Assembly: GCA_023376005.1 (NCBI GenBank)
Contig: CM042160.1
Span: forward strand, 82,212,442-82,276,441
DNA length: 64,000 bases
Direction: 5' to 3'
From: Doryteuthis pealeii
Taxonomy: Eukaryota > Mollusca > Cephalopoda > Myopsida > Loliginidae
The position numbers and the translations under genes are program-made. Shown here in pieces: positions 20,923 through 30,944 of this stretch. The notes below the pieces were generated by a model, which searched no databases, was not told the origin of the DNA, and saw nothing but the letters and a program-made list of their open reading frames with translations. Each line of letters begins with the position of its first letter. The first letter of the stretch is position 1.

Positions 20923-21553
20923 GTTTGGTACATGCAAATTTGTAAACTACTAAAAGTAGAGGAATCATATGTAAAATGGGGAGGTAATATTTTATTATGA
21001 ATTAAAATAATAAAATAAAAGGGGATACGAAGGCCTTTTCGACCAGTACTTTTTCAAGTATTTACATATATATATATAATGGAAAAGGTAACTTACCAGT
21101 GAATATGGTCACGATCGTTAGGTGGTACAGAATTCAGATTCAGGGAGGTAAATCAGCGATATAACAAATACAAAGTGCTTTATACATTGTCCTTCAATTT
21201 TATTATTAATTTGCTTTAGACCTTAATTATAATAACAAAATTACCGAGATTATAATACACCCTAATGCGTATCAAAACAAAACAAAATAAATACATTTGA
21301 ACATATTTTTTGATGAAACCGCTTTTAAGCATTATGACACATACAGTTGTTAGACAGCCGTAATCTAGTAAAAACATTAACACAAATCGATTCACCTCTA
21401 TTGTTTACATTTTGAACCTTACGAAAAACCAACTTCCGGTGTGAGAACATTTAAATAAAAAACCAGCGTTCCTCATAATGAACAGTTTAACACAATGAAC
21501 ACACACATGTAATCGACTGCAATTAATCGGTATCTCGATTAATTCAGTAGATT

Positions 21554-21592
21554 TAACCCTGAAGATCCTTATGGTGAAACTCGAGTATGTTA
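21554..21592 (+). ncRNA. Degenerate hammerhead-like motif
   Basis: CUGAAGA (21559-21565), weak stem II CC/GG (21567-21574), GAA (21576-21578) and a palindromic stem III ACUCGAGU (21579-21586), then A at position 17. Stem I closes as UAAC/GUUA after one C-U mismatch (21554-21557 with 21589-21592). The weak stem II makes activity unlikely. A TA run follows at 21612, as for other hammerhead units here. Confidence 0.4.
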
Positions 21593-21609
21593 TCTCTTGT
21601 ACCTATTTC

Positions 21610-21648
<39 letters not shown>

Positions 21649-21649
21649 T

Positions 21650-21910
21650 TGTCCAGCACATAGGAGATGGGCTGGCCACTTAAACAGACTTGGGGATGAC
21701 AGATAGCCAAAGCAGATTCTGTACTCTCAACTGAGAGAGGGATCATGTGGAATTGGTTGACCAAAGCTCAGGTACAAAGACAACATCAAGAGAAAGCTGA
21801 AGGACTTGAACATCTCCATAGGCAGTTGGTGAGACACAACCAAAGACTGAACGTATTGGAGGAAATGGATTCACATGGAGTCATCATCGGATACAATGGA
21901 CAGCAAGTAA
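21650..21910 (+). pseudogene. LINE reverse-transcriptase C-terminal remnant
   Basis: One plus-strand frame from 21665 reads RWAGHLNRLGDDR, stop, PKQILYSQLREGS, later PKLRYKDNIKRKLKDLNI, and ends YWRKWIHMES. RWAGH...R-----PK-LLYGEL--G-R--GRP--R--D--K--L is the usual tail of many animal non-LTR retrotransposon polyproteins. Four in-frame stops (after GDDR, after GIG, after GSW and after TKD) show it is dead. The 74-codon frame overlapping it is in another phase. It ends in a (TG)n run (21918-21961). Confidence 0.75.
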
Positions 21911-21917
21911 TAATATA

Positions 21918-21924
21918 TATGTGT

Positions 21925-21961
<37 letters not shown>
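21918..21961. repeat. (TG)n microsatellite
   Basis: About 20 GT units at the end of the LINE remnant. 22010-22550 holds only unrecognised AT-rich DNA with poly-C (22217-22231, 22276-22283) and poly-G (22519-22528) runs. Confidence 0.95.
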
Positions 21962-22557
21962 GTACATAAAAATAATACTTATTCAAAAGTCTATGGACTC
22001 TACTTGTCACAAATAATTAAAGTTATATTACTGTTCTATACATTTCAAGTTAGAAATTGTATCGGAAAAATTTGATTTGATTAGAAAAAATGAGTATGAT
22101 TTTTGGATTCAGTGTTAAAAAAAACTGCCTTATAATCAGCTATTATAGATTCAACCTAAAAAAACATTGCAGGTTAGTGTTATTTTTAAGTTAAGAAATA
22201 TCCCTTATAGAAGTTGCCCCCCCCCCCCCCCAAAGGCAAGTCATTTCTGAGGGATAATTATTCCTAATTGAAACTCCCCCCCCACACACACACACACATT
22301 TAATGAATTTTGTTCTCATTTAAATGCCATAATAATGAGTGTCATTTGCTAAATGTTGTCAACCCTAATAATTAGACAGAAATTATTTTCATGCCAATCG
22401 AAATAAATAATATATGTGAGGAAATGGCATAAGACCATAGTGAGTCATTGATGAAGATTTTTATCTATTTATTCATTTAATAGAAGCAACTTCCTGGCAT
22501 TGACTGGGTAAAGTGGGGTGGGGGGGGGTGGCGTAAAAAAAAATAGTTTCACAGATC

Positions 22558-22940
22558 TGTAGCGATTGTCTGCCCTGCTGGTATGGACTTGTGTCCAAAA
22601 AGCTTATCTTCCCTTGCCACCAGGGTTTCGCCACTAGGTGACCCTGCTAGCTGAGTATTTAAACTCAGCCCGGGAAGCCCTCAGCCTTTTCTCTCTTGGT
22701 CTAGCATCCACAAAAGATGGACTAGATGCATGGTGTCTCTGTCCATTAAGTGTGTGGAGGGAGGCTTCCCCCCCCCCCCAACTACTAGTAGGTGACTCTC
22801 ATATTCTTTATGAACTCTCTTGTACTTCCAAAGGACTTTCATCCTATCTGTTTGTATCTTGGCATGTATGTCATGTTCCATGTGCTCAGACAATAAAGTC
22901 TGTATGTTGTACTTCTTTGTTCAGATTTATTTATGTACAT
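22558..22940 (+). mobile_element. Possible solo LTR
   Basis: A GC-richer block with a TATA-like TATTTAA (22658, inside the palindrome CTGAGTATTTAAACTCAG) and an AATAAAG signal at 22892, about 235 bases downstream. Starts TGTAGCGATTG; the end near TTGTTCA (about 22922) is uncertain and no target duplication is evident. A poly-C run lies at 22770-22779. Frames here have no domain. Confidence 0.35.
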
Positions 22941-23076
22941 ATTCACCTATTTTTGGGGAGATTATGTGCTTAGTTAAAGTCATACCTAATTTTTTAATTA
23001 ATTAATTATAATTAAATGAATTAGGCGTGCATATCGGTTTAAATGTAAAGCGTAAACAAATCGAGAAAAAGTCGAT

Positions 23077-23118
23077 CTCTGTATGTACATTTCAGCCTAT
23101 TAGGCCTCATCAGCAGAG
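23077..23118 (-). ncRNA. Hammerhead ribozyme, type I, complete
   Basis: Minus strand: CUCUG (23118-23114) pairs with CAGAG (23081-23077); core CUGAUGA (23113-23107); stem II GGCC/GGCU around UAAUA with one G-U pair (23106-23094); GAA (23093-23091); stem III AUGUACAU (23090-23083); cleavage base A (23082). Confidence 0.83.
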
Positions 23119-23411
23119 CTATAGACAGGGCTGTGCTTTGTGCGTGATTCGAACCCTACCTGTCAGGCTGACAAGCGGACACTCTAACCATTACACTAGC
23201 TGGCTTCCCCAGAATTTCTCGTTTATTTTAAACTGATGTGTATATCGCACTTTTTGGGTGACTTATAGCATGACAGTATGAAGTGGACAAACAATGTGTT
23301 TGAAATGGCGATAGCCGCTGGGGAAGCCAGCTAGTGTAATGGTTAGACCGTCCGCTTGTCAGCCTGACAGGTAGGGTTCAAATCATGCACAAAGCACAGC
23401 CCTGTCTATAG

Positions 23412-23453
23412 CTCTGCTGATGAGGCCTAATAGGCTGAAATGTACATACAGAG
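23412..23453 (+). ncRNA. Hammerhead ribozyme, type I, complete
   Basis: CUCUG (23412-23416) pairs with CAGAG (23449-23453); core CUGAUGA (23417-23423); stem II GGCC/GGCU (23424-23436); GAA (23437-23439); stem III AUGUACAU (23440-23447); A at 23448. Box A and box B lie 80 and 37 bases upstream, so a polymerase III transcript would contain the ribozyme. Confidence 0.85.
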
Positions 23454-23545
23454 ATCGACTTTTTCTCGATTTGTTTATGCCTTACATTTAAACCGATATG
23501 CACGCCTAATTCATTTAATTATAATTAATTAATTAAAGTAGAATG

Positions 23546-25430
23546 TCCGAGATATTCTCTTGGGGTCAAGACTTATTTTAGTTTTATTAAATCCCCACAT
23601 ACCATTGTAATATTTTTCTTTGGTGTAATAAATTTGGAAACAAATACTTTTAGTGAATTTATTGACAAAAATTTGCTTGCACCTCAAATTTTAGTTTTCA
23701 ACACAAAGCAAAAAATCAACCCGGTGACAGCTCATAACTTAGAACAATTGGGGACTAAAATAAAATTAAAATAAAAAAATAAAAAATAACAATCTCCCAT
23801 AAGCCTTCACACCGGAAGTACCCTTCAAGCATATGCAGTGTAAGGTTCATAGGTTATAATAATGTTATAACTTGTTGAAACAAAACAAACTTCGACAAGG
23901 GTGTTAAACATATAACAAGATGGACTTTATTACAGGCACATGGAATAACATATAACATGAAATACAAGATACATAGTAGAGAATACAAATAAGATATAAT
24001 AAAAGGACACATTTATGAATGGAAATATAATATATAGGTATAAAAGAGATACCTAAATGTACATATAAAATATAGGAGTTACAGATAGTCCATATGGTTG
24101 AAGTCACTTACTGACTTAGTCCGTACGCACAAGGTTGGGGCGTAGACACAAATGTCTAACCTATGTTTCCAGTCCCAGAAGAAGGAGAAAAGAGAGTGAG
24201 AGAGTTTGAATCCAGCACTTAAATACTACAGACTTCCCTGGTGGTCGGCATGGAAACCCAACGGGAAGATAACTCTTCCAGGCAAAGAGAAGATAATCCC
24301 AACAGCAGGAAAAAGGACACCCAAGATAATCTCTCAGCCATTTGGACTTAGGCCTTATCTGGGGCAAGACATGACTACTGGCCTGAAAGGAATTTCCCCT
24401 ACACATGGTGGCTATGATCTGTGAATAAAGCGTCAATCATAAAACTACCTTTTGTTTTTGTCTCTTTTTTTTTTCTTCCCTTGAATTCCTTTTACAGTGT
24501 GACCATCAAATAAGATTAGGTTAAAAGCAAACTCTAGAAACATGCACAAGGAATAACCAGCTACCTTTTTAACCTAAAACATTAAACCTCTTACTACCCC
24601 ACAAACACTTATAAGTTAAGGCACTCAAGAATCAAGATACCACTGTATACAGAAAGACAAGAGGATTTATTTATATCTTCTATTATGTCTTATAATTATT
24701 CTAATGTATCATATCCTCACGGTTGTATCTCTGGGTTTGTCAACTGTCTATCTTTATCCACTTCATGTTTCTTTGTTATTATTCTATCCATATTGGATGT
24801 CAGGGTAGCTTGCCCGTGGCCTACGTAAAGATGGCGTTGGCTTGGCTCACTAACTGGGTGCAGCCAATTAAAAACAACAAAGTCAAGCAGTTTGGTGGGA
24901 TTTTAATATCAATTACAACTGCTGCAAAATAGAGCAAAATTTCCCAGTCGGCCATTGTTCAGGAGAATTTTATTTCCTTTTATGGTCAAAATCCTAATTC
25001 CCTTTAACGACTTCATTCAAATTCAAATGTGAACTCTTTTCTTCACCATTTAAAAGGTTTTTTTCTCCTCAAACAACAGACGAGATTAATGGTTGCTATA
25101 TTGAATATTTCAGATGACACTTTCGTGTGTCATAGTTTCAGCAGTTGGGGTTTGCAAATTGTTTTTAAATCTGACTGATAAAAAAATATAAAAATTATAT
25201 ATATAATTATATTGGTGTTCCTGAAAAATATGACCAGTAAAAAAAAAATTAAATTAATAGTGGAGTAAAAATATGGGATTAATTAGGGTCAGGTGGTAAA
25301 TGACATCAGAGAAATTTGTTTAAATGTCTACATTTGGAAACTAATTCATTTCTTTTGTTCAGCAAATTCACATTCGTATTTTGGTGAATACACAATTTTT
25401 CCTTGAGACACAATCTTCCGTTTAATGGCC
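23546..25430. other. Mostly unrecognised; possible LTR-like block at 24.1-24.45 kb
   Basis: 24120-24440 is GC-richer, with a TTAAATA box (24220) and AATAAAG (24423), compatible with a retroelement LTR, but termini are not visible. 24605-24652 (AAGTTAAGGCACTC, AAGATACCACTGTAT) resembles a pogo/Tigger-type end. The rest, including 24653-25430, shows no feature that I can name. Frames at 24161-24436 and 24206-24424 lie on opposite strands and have no domain. Confidence 0.3.
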
Positions 25431-25443
25431 ACCTTATCTATCT

Positions 25444-25444
25444 A

Positions 25445-25523
<79 letters not shown>

Positions 25524-25694
25524 AATAGAGAAGGTTGAAAGCGCTTGGTAACAAAATATGAGATACCTTCTCTAACATTTAGACCCAAATATAAGAAAAA
25601 CAACAAGAAGGCTTGAACATAAGCACTTAAAGATCAAGAGGAAATATACTATGTTTTTTTAACAAAGCCTGTTTAAATAATAACTTGCTCAATT

Positions 25695-25745
<51 letters not shown>
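25444..25745. repeat. (CT)n, (TA)n and second (TA)n microsatellites
   Basis: CT run at 25444-25468, TA run to 25520, unrecognised sequence, then a second TA run at 25695-25745. Confidence 0.95.
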
Positions 25746-25746
<1 letters not shown>

Positions 25747-25850
25747 ACTATAGTGTGGAATTGACACTGTTTCAGCTTTTACTGGAATGGTATGTGTGGT
25801 ATTATTGGAAGAGTGCTCAATATAATATAGAGCTACTATATAATATAATA

Positions 25851-26013
25851 ATAAATATATAAAGGTTTTCTATATTTAATGACATAGGAACAGTCATGAC
25901 CATTAGTTTCATGCATGCGTAACCTGATGAATGTTTGCGGTTACGCATGCATGAAACCAATGGTCATGACTGTTCCTATGTCATTAAATATAGAAAACCT
26001 TTATATATTTATT
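25851..26013. mobile_element. Palindromic hammerhead element, about 74-bp arms
   Basis: Left arm 25851-25924 and right arm 25939-26013 are near-perfect reverse complements, with a 14-base centre starting TGATGAATG. The right arm carries the 3' half of a hammerhead. Outer ends are TTATATATTTATTA-like and TA microsatellites flank both sides. Fits an inverted pair of Penelope/retrozyme-type ends. Confidence 0.65.
25924..25966 (+). ncRNA. Truncated hammerhead: core, stems II and III only
   Basis: Core CUGAUGA (25924-25930). Stem II has outer AUG/CAU and inner UGCG/CGCA with a GUUA loop (25931-25952). GAA (25953-25955). Stem III ACC/GGU with an AAU loop (25956-25964). C at 25965 gives GUC. The upstream strand (GCGTAAC) does not pair with the downstream ATGACTG, so stem I is missing. 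The inverted copy begins exactly there. Confidence 0.6.
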
Positions 26014-26019
26014 ATCATA

Positions 26020-26356
26020 TTATATATATATATATATATAGTATATATATTTATTTTTTACTTCTAAACTCTCTCAGTGTGGAAAAAACCCACATAGCTC
26101 AGATTTTCAAAATAAAAAAAATTTTCAAACTGGCATTTGAGGAAAAAAGAAAAAAAAAAGAAGAAAAGATCAACACATTCGTACTTTCTAAAAATAATCA
26201 TCAATACGACATGTAGGAACCAAAAGAAAAAAACACTGGAGGAATTTTCTAAGTTACATATGTAAAAGTGCTCAATATACTAAGTAGAGCATAATTATAA
26301 AGACCTACATGAGTCAGACATTATCTACCTAGGTTTCACCCGAATGGTTCTTCAGG

Positions 26357-26394
<38 letters not shown>

Positions 26395-26500
26395 AACATA
26401 TATATATTAATATATAGATCATAGAACACATCTACTCAACAAAAATACAGAATCAGCAATCACTTGATTAAAATAAAAATACCAGCAAAGCATTAAACAA
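26020..26500. repeat. (TA)n and (GATA)n with unrecognised DNA
   Basis: TA run at 26019-26040, GATA microsatellite at 26360-26393, other sequence AT-rich and unrecognised. The 93-codon frame at 25935-26216 is an artefact of the element and microsatellite. Confidence 0.8.
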
Positions 26501-26504
26501 TAAG

Positions 26505-26935
26505 TTGGGTGGTTGGTTGGTTGGATTTTATGGCATGTCAACTTTTGGGTTATTTTATGCTGAAGACATTTTTGTTTTATTCATTCTTGTTGGGTTAGTT
26601 GATTGGTTGGTTGGCTGGTCAGTTGATCGGTTGGTTGGTTGGTTGGTTGGTTGGTTGGATTTTATGGCATGTCAACCCTTGTTGGTTATTTTATGCTGAA
26701 GACATTTTTGTTTTATTCATTCTTGATGGGCATTCCATTTTTTTTTTTTCAACTCAATTTTTTAATACTTATTTTTAAAATCTATTTAACCCATAGATGG
26801 AACCTTAATAGGTACTACCACTCCAGGTCAGAGTGGACCTGGGAGTAAAGGTGATAAAAGGATCACTCCACACTCCCTAGAGCTCCAGAACAATTAAATG
26901 CAATTTAATGTCATACCCAGGACACCATTAAACAA
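26505..26935 (+). repeat. Family A repeat with duplicated 5' end
   Basis: The start segment (TGGTTGGTTGG, TTTTATGGCATGTCAAC, GCTGAAGACATTTTTG) appears twice, at 26512-26590 and 26630-26725. The body follows (ATAGATGGAACCTTAATAGG, ACTCCAGGTCAGAGTGGACC). It ends at CATACCCAGGACACC (about 26925). TTGG-repeat slippage probably caused the duplication. Confidence 0.75.
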
Positions 26936-27039
26936 TGTGAATATTTTGTACGAAATGTTAAAACAAAAATATTGTGACTATGGAATCTGACATTTAAAAA
27001 CAATAAATCATTTTAAAATAATTTTCAGGTATTATCACA

Positions 27040-27580
27040 TAAATGCATCCTGGCTTCATGCCCTAAAAAACACTAAGTGGTGCCTGCTGAAAATCCAACC
27101 CGCTTTACTATTGAACTCCCTAGCCGGTTGAAGACGTTTTTCCTGAAAAGTTAATGCAATATGAAAGCGATATTTTATCCCCCACAAAGTCTTTTCTTGA
27201 CAAGTAAATATAAATATTTTACCCCTCCCCCTCTTAAAAATATTTTTTCGCAGTTTGAAGTCGTTTTTATGAACAAATAACTTTTTGAAGGTGTTAAAAG
27301 TAAACTACCACCCAGTTTTTTTTATCAACAAGTAAATGTAAATATTTTACACCCCGCCCTTTAAAATAACTATTTTTTGTACTTTTATTTAATTTTAATA
27401 AAAAAACTGTCATGAAGACTTGGGGGGGGGGGGGGGGCTGGTAAAATATCGGTTTCATATCACATTAACTTTTCAGGAAAAATACCCTCAAACAGCTAGG
27501 GAGTTCAATAATAACATGGGTTGGATTTTCAGCAGGCACCGCTTAGCATTTTTTTTAGGGCAGGAGGCCAGGACACATTT
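27040..27580. mobile_element. Fold-back element with about 150-bp inverted ends
   Basis: Left end (GCATCCTGGCTTCATGCCCT, CCTGCTGAAAATCCAACCC, GAACTCCCTAGC) is matched in reverse at the right (GCTAGGGAGTTCAAT, GGTTGGATTTTCAGCAGGC, AGGGCAGGAGGCCAGGA). The centre is AT-rich and holds a 17-base poly-G (27421-27437) with C-rich counterparts on the left. No coding capacity. It is perhaps a Mutator-like or other long-TIR MITE; the target duplication is not resolvable by eye. Confidence 0.65.
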
Positions 27581-27603
27581 CTCTGAATGTTTGAGATGAG
27601 GAT

Positions 27604-27925
27604 TGATGATTAGTATTATCTGCATTATTCAGACTATTGTCCTCATCTTCATTGTTATCTGTACGATGTTTCGGCCGATGTGTGCTCCGTCTTTCTTCAG
27701 GTGTTTCTTGTTGGACTCGGGAACCTTCTTTTCGGACTCAGGAACCTTCTTGTCATAATCAGGAGCCATCACGGAACTTTGAGCCTAACCCTTTATTCAC
27801 TTCAAGGTTCCCGAGTCCAACAAGAAATACCTGAAGAAGGCCAGAGGGCACATTGGCTGAAACGTTTTACAGATAACAATGAAGATAAGGACAATAGTCC
27901 GAATAACGCAGATAATACTAAAATT
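27604..27925. mobile_element. SINE-D 3' ends as an inverted pair
   Basis: The left arm (minus) runs from TAGTATTATCTGCATTATTC through CTTTCTTCAG to TCACTTCAAG at about 27804. The right arm (plus) starts GTTCCCGAGTCC and runs through CTGAAGAAGGCCAG (27831), GGCTGAAACG and AATAACGCAGATAATAC. Same family as 15.3 and 18.3 kb. Overlapping short frames are shadows. Confidence 0.7.
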
Positions 27926-28144
27926 GTATTGTTTTTATTCCATTTTTTTTCTTTTCTTCTTTTAGTATATTTAATGTATTGTCCCTGGATTAATTCTAAC
28001 CAAAACATTCTCTGATATTTCAAGGTTTTAGAGTTTAAGCTGTGAGGTTACAAAAAGCTTAGTGAGACGAATATCCTCATCTTTATTGTTTTAAACAAGA
28101 AAAGACTATATCATAGTTGGTAATATGTCTTGTACAAATGATTT

Positions 28145-28320
28145 GCTTTGATTTGGTTTGGTTTGTTTTACGGCATATCAACACTTTTTCGGTCATTTAA
28201 TGTTGAAACAAATCCACTATGTGAAATGCAAACAGGCTCAACCAGGATTTGAACTCGTATCACTGAGTCCATTTCCTACAACAATAACCATTACACCACA
28301 GACGCCTCCACCAGAGGAAA
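28145..28320 (-). repeat. Family A fragment and SINE-B fragment
   Basis: 28150-28210 has the family A start on the plus strand (ACGGCATATCAACAC). 28220-28312 is reverse-strand SINE-B: complement of AGTCCATTTCCTA and CCATTACACCACAG, with box B complement GATTTGAACTC. Confidence 0.65.
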
Positions 28321-28494
28321 ATATAAACAATAATTCTGCATACTTAAATCTTGAATAAATTGTATTTTGAAACTATGAAATTAAAAACAAATTAATTTAA
28401 ATATTTTCAAATCCATTCACGTCTGGGTCACAAAAACCTGTGGAAAATAACTCAAATTTTTTAAAAATTGCAAAAATGATTTTTTTTACAATTT

Positions 28495-28580
28495 ACAGTA
28501 ATACCTCTATTTACGTCATTTCAACTTACGTCATTTTCAAAGATACGTCACTTCTCCAAAATATTGAAATATTAAAATCT
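28495..28580 (+). mobile_element. Pogo/Tigger-like transposon end fragment
   Basis: ACAGTAATACCTCTATTTAC, then CGTCATTTCAACTTACGTCA and further TACGTCA iterations match the type of terminal sequence seen in Tigger-like Tc1/mariner elements. The matching opposite end type (TTCGACTCAAGTCATGTCC) lies at 31320-31370. Only ends are present. Confidence 0.45.
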
Positions 28581-28841
28581 TAAAAGTCATAGAAAGTATT
28601 ATAATATATACATGGCCTGTAAAAATAACTGTATCATTCATACTGTAGGGCAGAGTTTTTCAACCAGAGTCCCGCGGCCCACTAGTGTACCGTGAAGCTT
28701 TCGTGGGTGTACCGTGAGTGTTGAGGACGGTTGATCTTCCTCTTATATTTTTATTCTATTACTTTAATATTTTTTGTTGTAATTGATTAAAAATCTACCT
28801 TTAGAAGTAAAATTACGTTGTTTTCTCATACACTTAATAAT

Positions 28842-29460
28842 AATGAAATTTATTGTGTACAGTGCTCAGGTGCACCACAACTCATCAAAGTCTCATGTCT
28901 AGTACACAGAATAATGTATTAGTGTCAGGAACATGAATAGCATACAGTAATAATATACATGTATGTGTACAGTGCTCAGGTGCACCACAACTCATCAAAG
29001 TCTCATGTCAAGTACACAGAATAATGTATTAGTGTCAGGAACATGAACAGTTTACAGTAGTAATATGCATGTATGTGTGTGCGTGTGTACATATGTGTGT
29101 GGAGAGTGGCATTAGGTATAGTGTCGGCAGACTACAGGAAGCATGGAGGCTTTGAAAGACTCAGTGCTTCGGCAGCCTACAACAGACGCGGGCAGTTTAT
29201 TCCATGTCTCCGCAATTCTGAGCGTGAAAGAATGTTTCCGAAAGTCACGTGAGCAGTGCTGTTTTCTGACTTTGTAGGTATGCCCACGTGTGTTAGAAAG
29301 ATGGATATCAAAAAGGTGCTCAAGGTTGCTGTTGTTAAGATGATTAATGATCTTATGAGCATTTACCAGGTCAGTTGCCAGACGCTGAAGTTTCAACGAA
29401 TCCATCCGCCACTTGTAGCACATTTTCACTATTCCTTTTCTTTCAAAATTTAAATGATAA
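28842..29460 (-). mobile_element. LINE 3' ends, two successive truncated copies
   Basis: AATAATGAAATTTATTGTG-type 3' termini and GCTCAGGTGCACCACAAC recur at about 28844-28970 and 28970-29110. The second continues into coding sequence to about 29450. On the minus strand this is a 5'-truncated non-LTR retrotransposon ending in an AAT-type tail. Confidence 0.7.
29112..29429 (-). pseudogene. LINE reverse-transcriptase C-terminal fragment
   Basis: An open minus-strand frame of 105 codons. From about residue 22 it reads NAHKIINHLNNSNLEHLF, and near the end RKHSFTLRIAETWNKLPASV then VGCRSTESFKASML. The RKH-FT-R----WN-LP--VV----ESFK pattern is the standard C-terminus of Jockey/CR1-superfamily LINE polyproteins. 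The stretch is uninterrupted but lacks the catalytic domains, because the element is 5'-truncated at about 29450. Its 3' UTR follows toward 28970. Confidence 0.8.
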
Positions 29461-30300
29461 AATAATTATATGTTTATATACAGATGGTGTACCTCGATCA
29501 ATTTATTGTCCAGCTCTTCACTGTGTCGTGAGATGAAAAAGGTTGAAAAACTCTGCTGTAGGGTATTGTTAATTCTGGTTGTTTGGTTGGTGGATTTTAA
29601 TGGCATAACAACTTGTCCAGGGTTATTTAATGCAAAGAGGTAAGGAAATAATATATGTTATATGTCTATATTTACACTTTTATAGTTAACAGTTCTAACA
29701 ATATGTTAGCATCATTGGGGATTGTGTTGAGGGGTTAGTTTTGCATGATATTGATCAGGTTTATCTTTATAGTCTATGGTATAATTTTATTTCCCTCAAA
29801 AAGGACAGAATGACATCTATGTTGATTTTTTCAAATAAATGTTTTATATAATTTGTACTAAAAAAGTGGTTTCTGTTGGTTAGTTGGTTGATTTTAATGG
29901 CATATCAACCCGTCTGGGGTTATGTCATGCCTAGCGTTTAGAAAGTAATATATGTTGTGTATTTATATTTACACTTACGCAGTTTCTGATATGAACAAAA
30001 ATCCGACATTCTATGAGTCAGTGCTTAACAGTGCAAGGTGTTTGACATGTTTCACACTGTGGTTGTTGTTTTTATTTGAGTATAAAGGAGTGTGTAAGTC
30101 TTGTGTTACTAATTCTGGTTTGTATCAATTGTTTACGCCTTTTTCTATTCCAAAGAAGATAGATACATTGTGTATATATACATGTGTGTATATAAGGTGT
30201 ATATATATATATATAATGTGTGTGTATATATATATATATATATAATGTGTGGGTTGACAGGGTTGGTGAGATGCCTGCTGCACAGGAGTTAAGCAGCTCG
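29461..30300. repeat. Family A 5'-end fragments and microsatellites
   Basis: 29577-29645 and 29876-29950 are family A starts (TTGGTTG, TTTTAATGGCATA-CAAC, GGGTTAT-T-ATGC). TA/TG runs lie at 30200-30245. The remainder, including a 97-codon frame at 29952-30245, is unrecognised. Confidence 0.55.
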
Positions 30301-30315
30301 GTAATGAGAGGAACA

Positions 30316-30358
30316 GTTACAACCATATTGGTTTCATGCGATGCAATCATCAGGTGAA
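30316..30358 (-). ncRNA. Hammerhead, minus-strand arm, weakened stem I
   Basis: Core CUGAUGA (30353-30347), stem II, GAA and stem III as in the plus copy. The stem I strands UUCAC and GUAAC pair at three of five positions, so this copy is probably poorly active. Confidence 0.6.
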
Positions 30359-30406
30359 GATGTTTCAAATGTAAGGAAAATCGATTTTCCTTACATTTGA
30401 AACATC

Positions 30407-30449
30407 TTCACCTGATGATTGCATCGCATGAAACCAATATGGTTGTGAA
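30407..30449 (+). ncRNA. Hammerhead ribozyme, complete
   Basis: Stem I UUCAC (30407-30411) pairs with GUGAA (30445-30449). Core CUGAUGA (30412-30418). Stem II UGC/GCA with an AUC loop, flanked by a U-U mismatch (30419-30429). GAA (30430-30432). Stem III ACC/GGU with an AAUAU loop (30433-30443). U at 30444 gives a GUU site. Confidence 0.75.
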
Positions 30450-30504
30450 TGTTCCTTTGTCACCTAATAAATAGATATGTAAAACCTTTATATATTTATC
30501 TTAT

Positions 30505-30548
<44 letters not shown>

Positions 30549-30649
30549 GCTTTTTTAAATTTATTTCTCTCTGGCAATGATAAAAGTGTCAGTGTTTTGA
30601 TAATCAGGAGGAGGATCTTTCCTTCTTTCTCTTTCCTATTCAAGATCCC

Positions 30650-30708
30650 CTGACCCAGGTCCCCTGAGCCAGGTCTCCTGGCCCAGGTACCATGGCCCAG
30701 GTATCATT
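30650..30708. repeat. Short tandem repeat of CCCAGGT type
   Basis: GACCCAGGTCCCC, GAGCCAGGTCTCC, GGCCCAGGTACC and GGCCCAGGTATC follow one another with a period of about 13-15 bases. GC-rich for this window. Confidence 0.7.
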
Positions 30709-30772
30709 TATGCTACACATCTCATTTGGAAATCTCTACCCTCCTCACCACTCGTACTAATTCTCCAAATTA

Positions 30773-30935
30773 ATAATAATAATGAAATTTATTGTGTACA
30801 GTGCTCAGGTGCACCACAACTCATCAAAGTCTCATGTCAAGTACACAGAATAATGTAGTGTCAGGAACATGAACAGTTTACAGTAATAATATACATGTAT
30901 GTGTGCGCGTGTGTGCATATGTGTTTTGTACATCA
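30773..30935 (-). mobile_element. LINE 3' end fragment
   Basis: Same 3' terminal family as 28.84 kb: AAT repeats, AATGAAATTTATTGTG, CTCAGGTGCACCACAAC and GTCAGGAACATGAACAG, ending in a TGTG run. Confidence 0.75.
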
Positions 30936-30944
30936 ATTATAAAA

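Larger units (their letters stand above)
22953..23545. mobile_element. Inverted pair of tRNA-headed hammerhead SINEs
   Basis: The left copy reads on the minus strand (about 23216 to 22953), the right copy on the plus strand (about 23319-23545). Each has box A TAGTGTAATGG (right 23332-23342; left 23199-23189), box B GGTTCAAATC (right 23375-23384; left equivalent GGTTCGAATC), a hammerhead, CTCGATTTGTTT, and a TAATTAATTAA tail. The copies face away head to head, with about 100 bases of the same element between. Polymerase III boxes upstream of a ribozyme recall Sm-alpha of schistosomes. Confidence 0.8.
30311..30455. mobile_element. 145-bp palindrome with a hammerhead on each strand
   Basis: Near-perfect inverted arms meet at AAAATCGATTTT (30377-30388). 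Each arm carries a hammerhead. The outer ends read GGAACA / TGTTCC. Downstream AAAACCTTTATATATTTAT (30481) matches the 3' flank of the 25.9-kb element, so both belong to one family. TA microsatellites lie on both sides. Confidence 0.75.
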
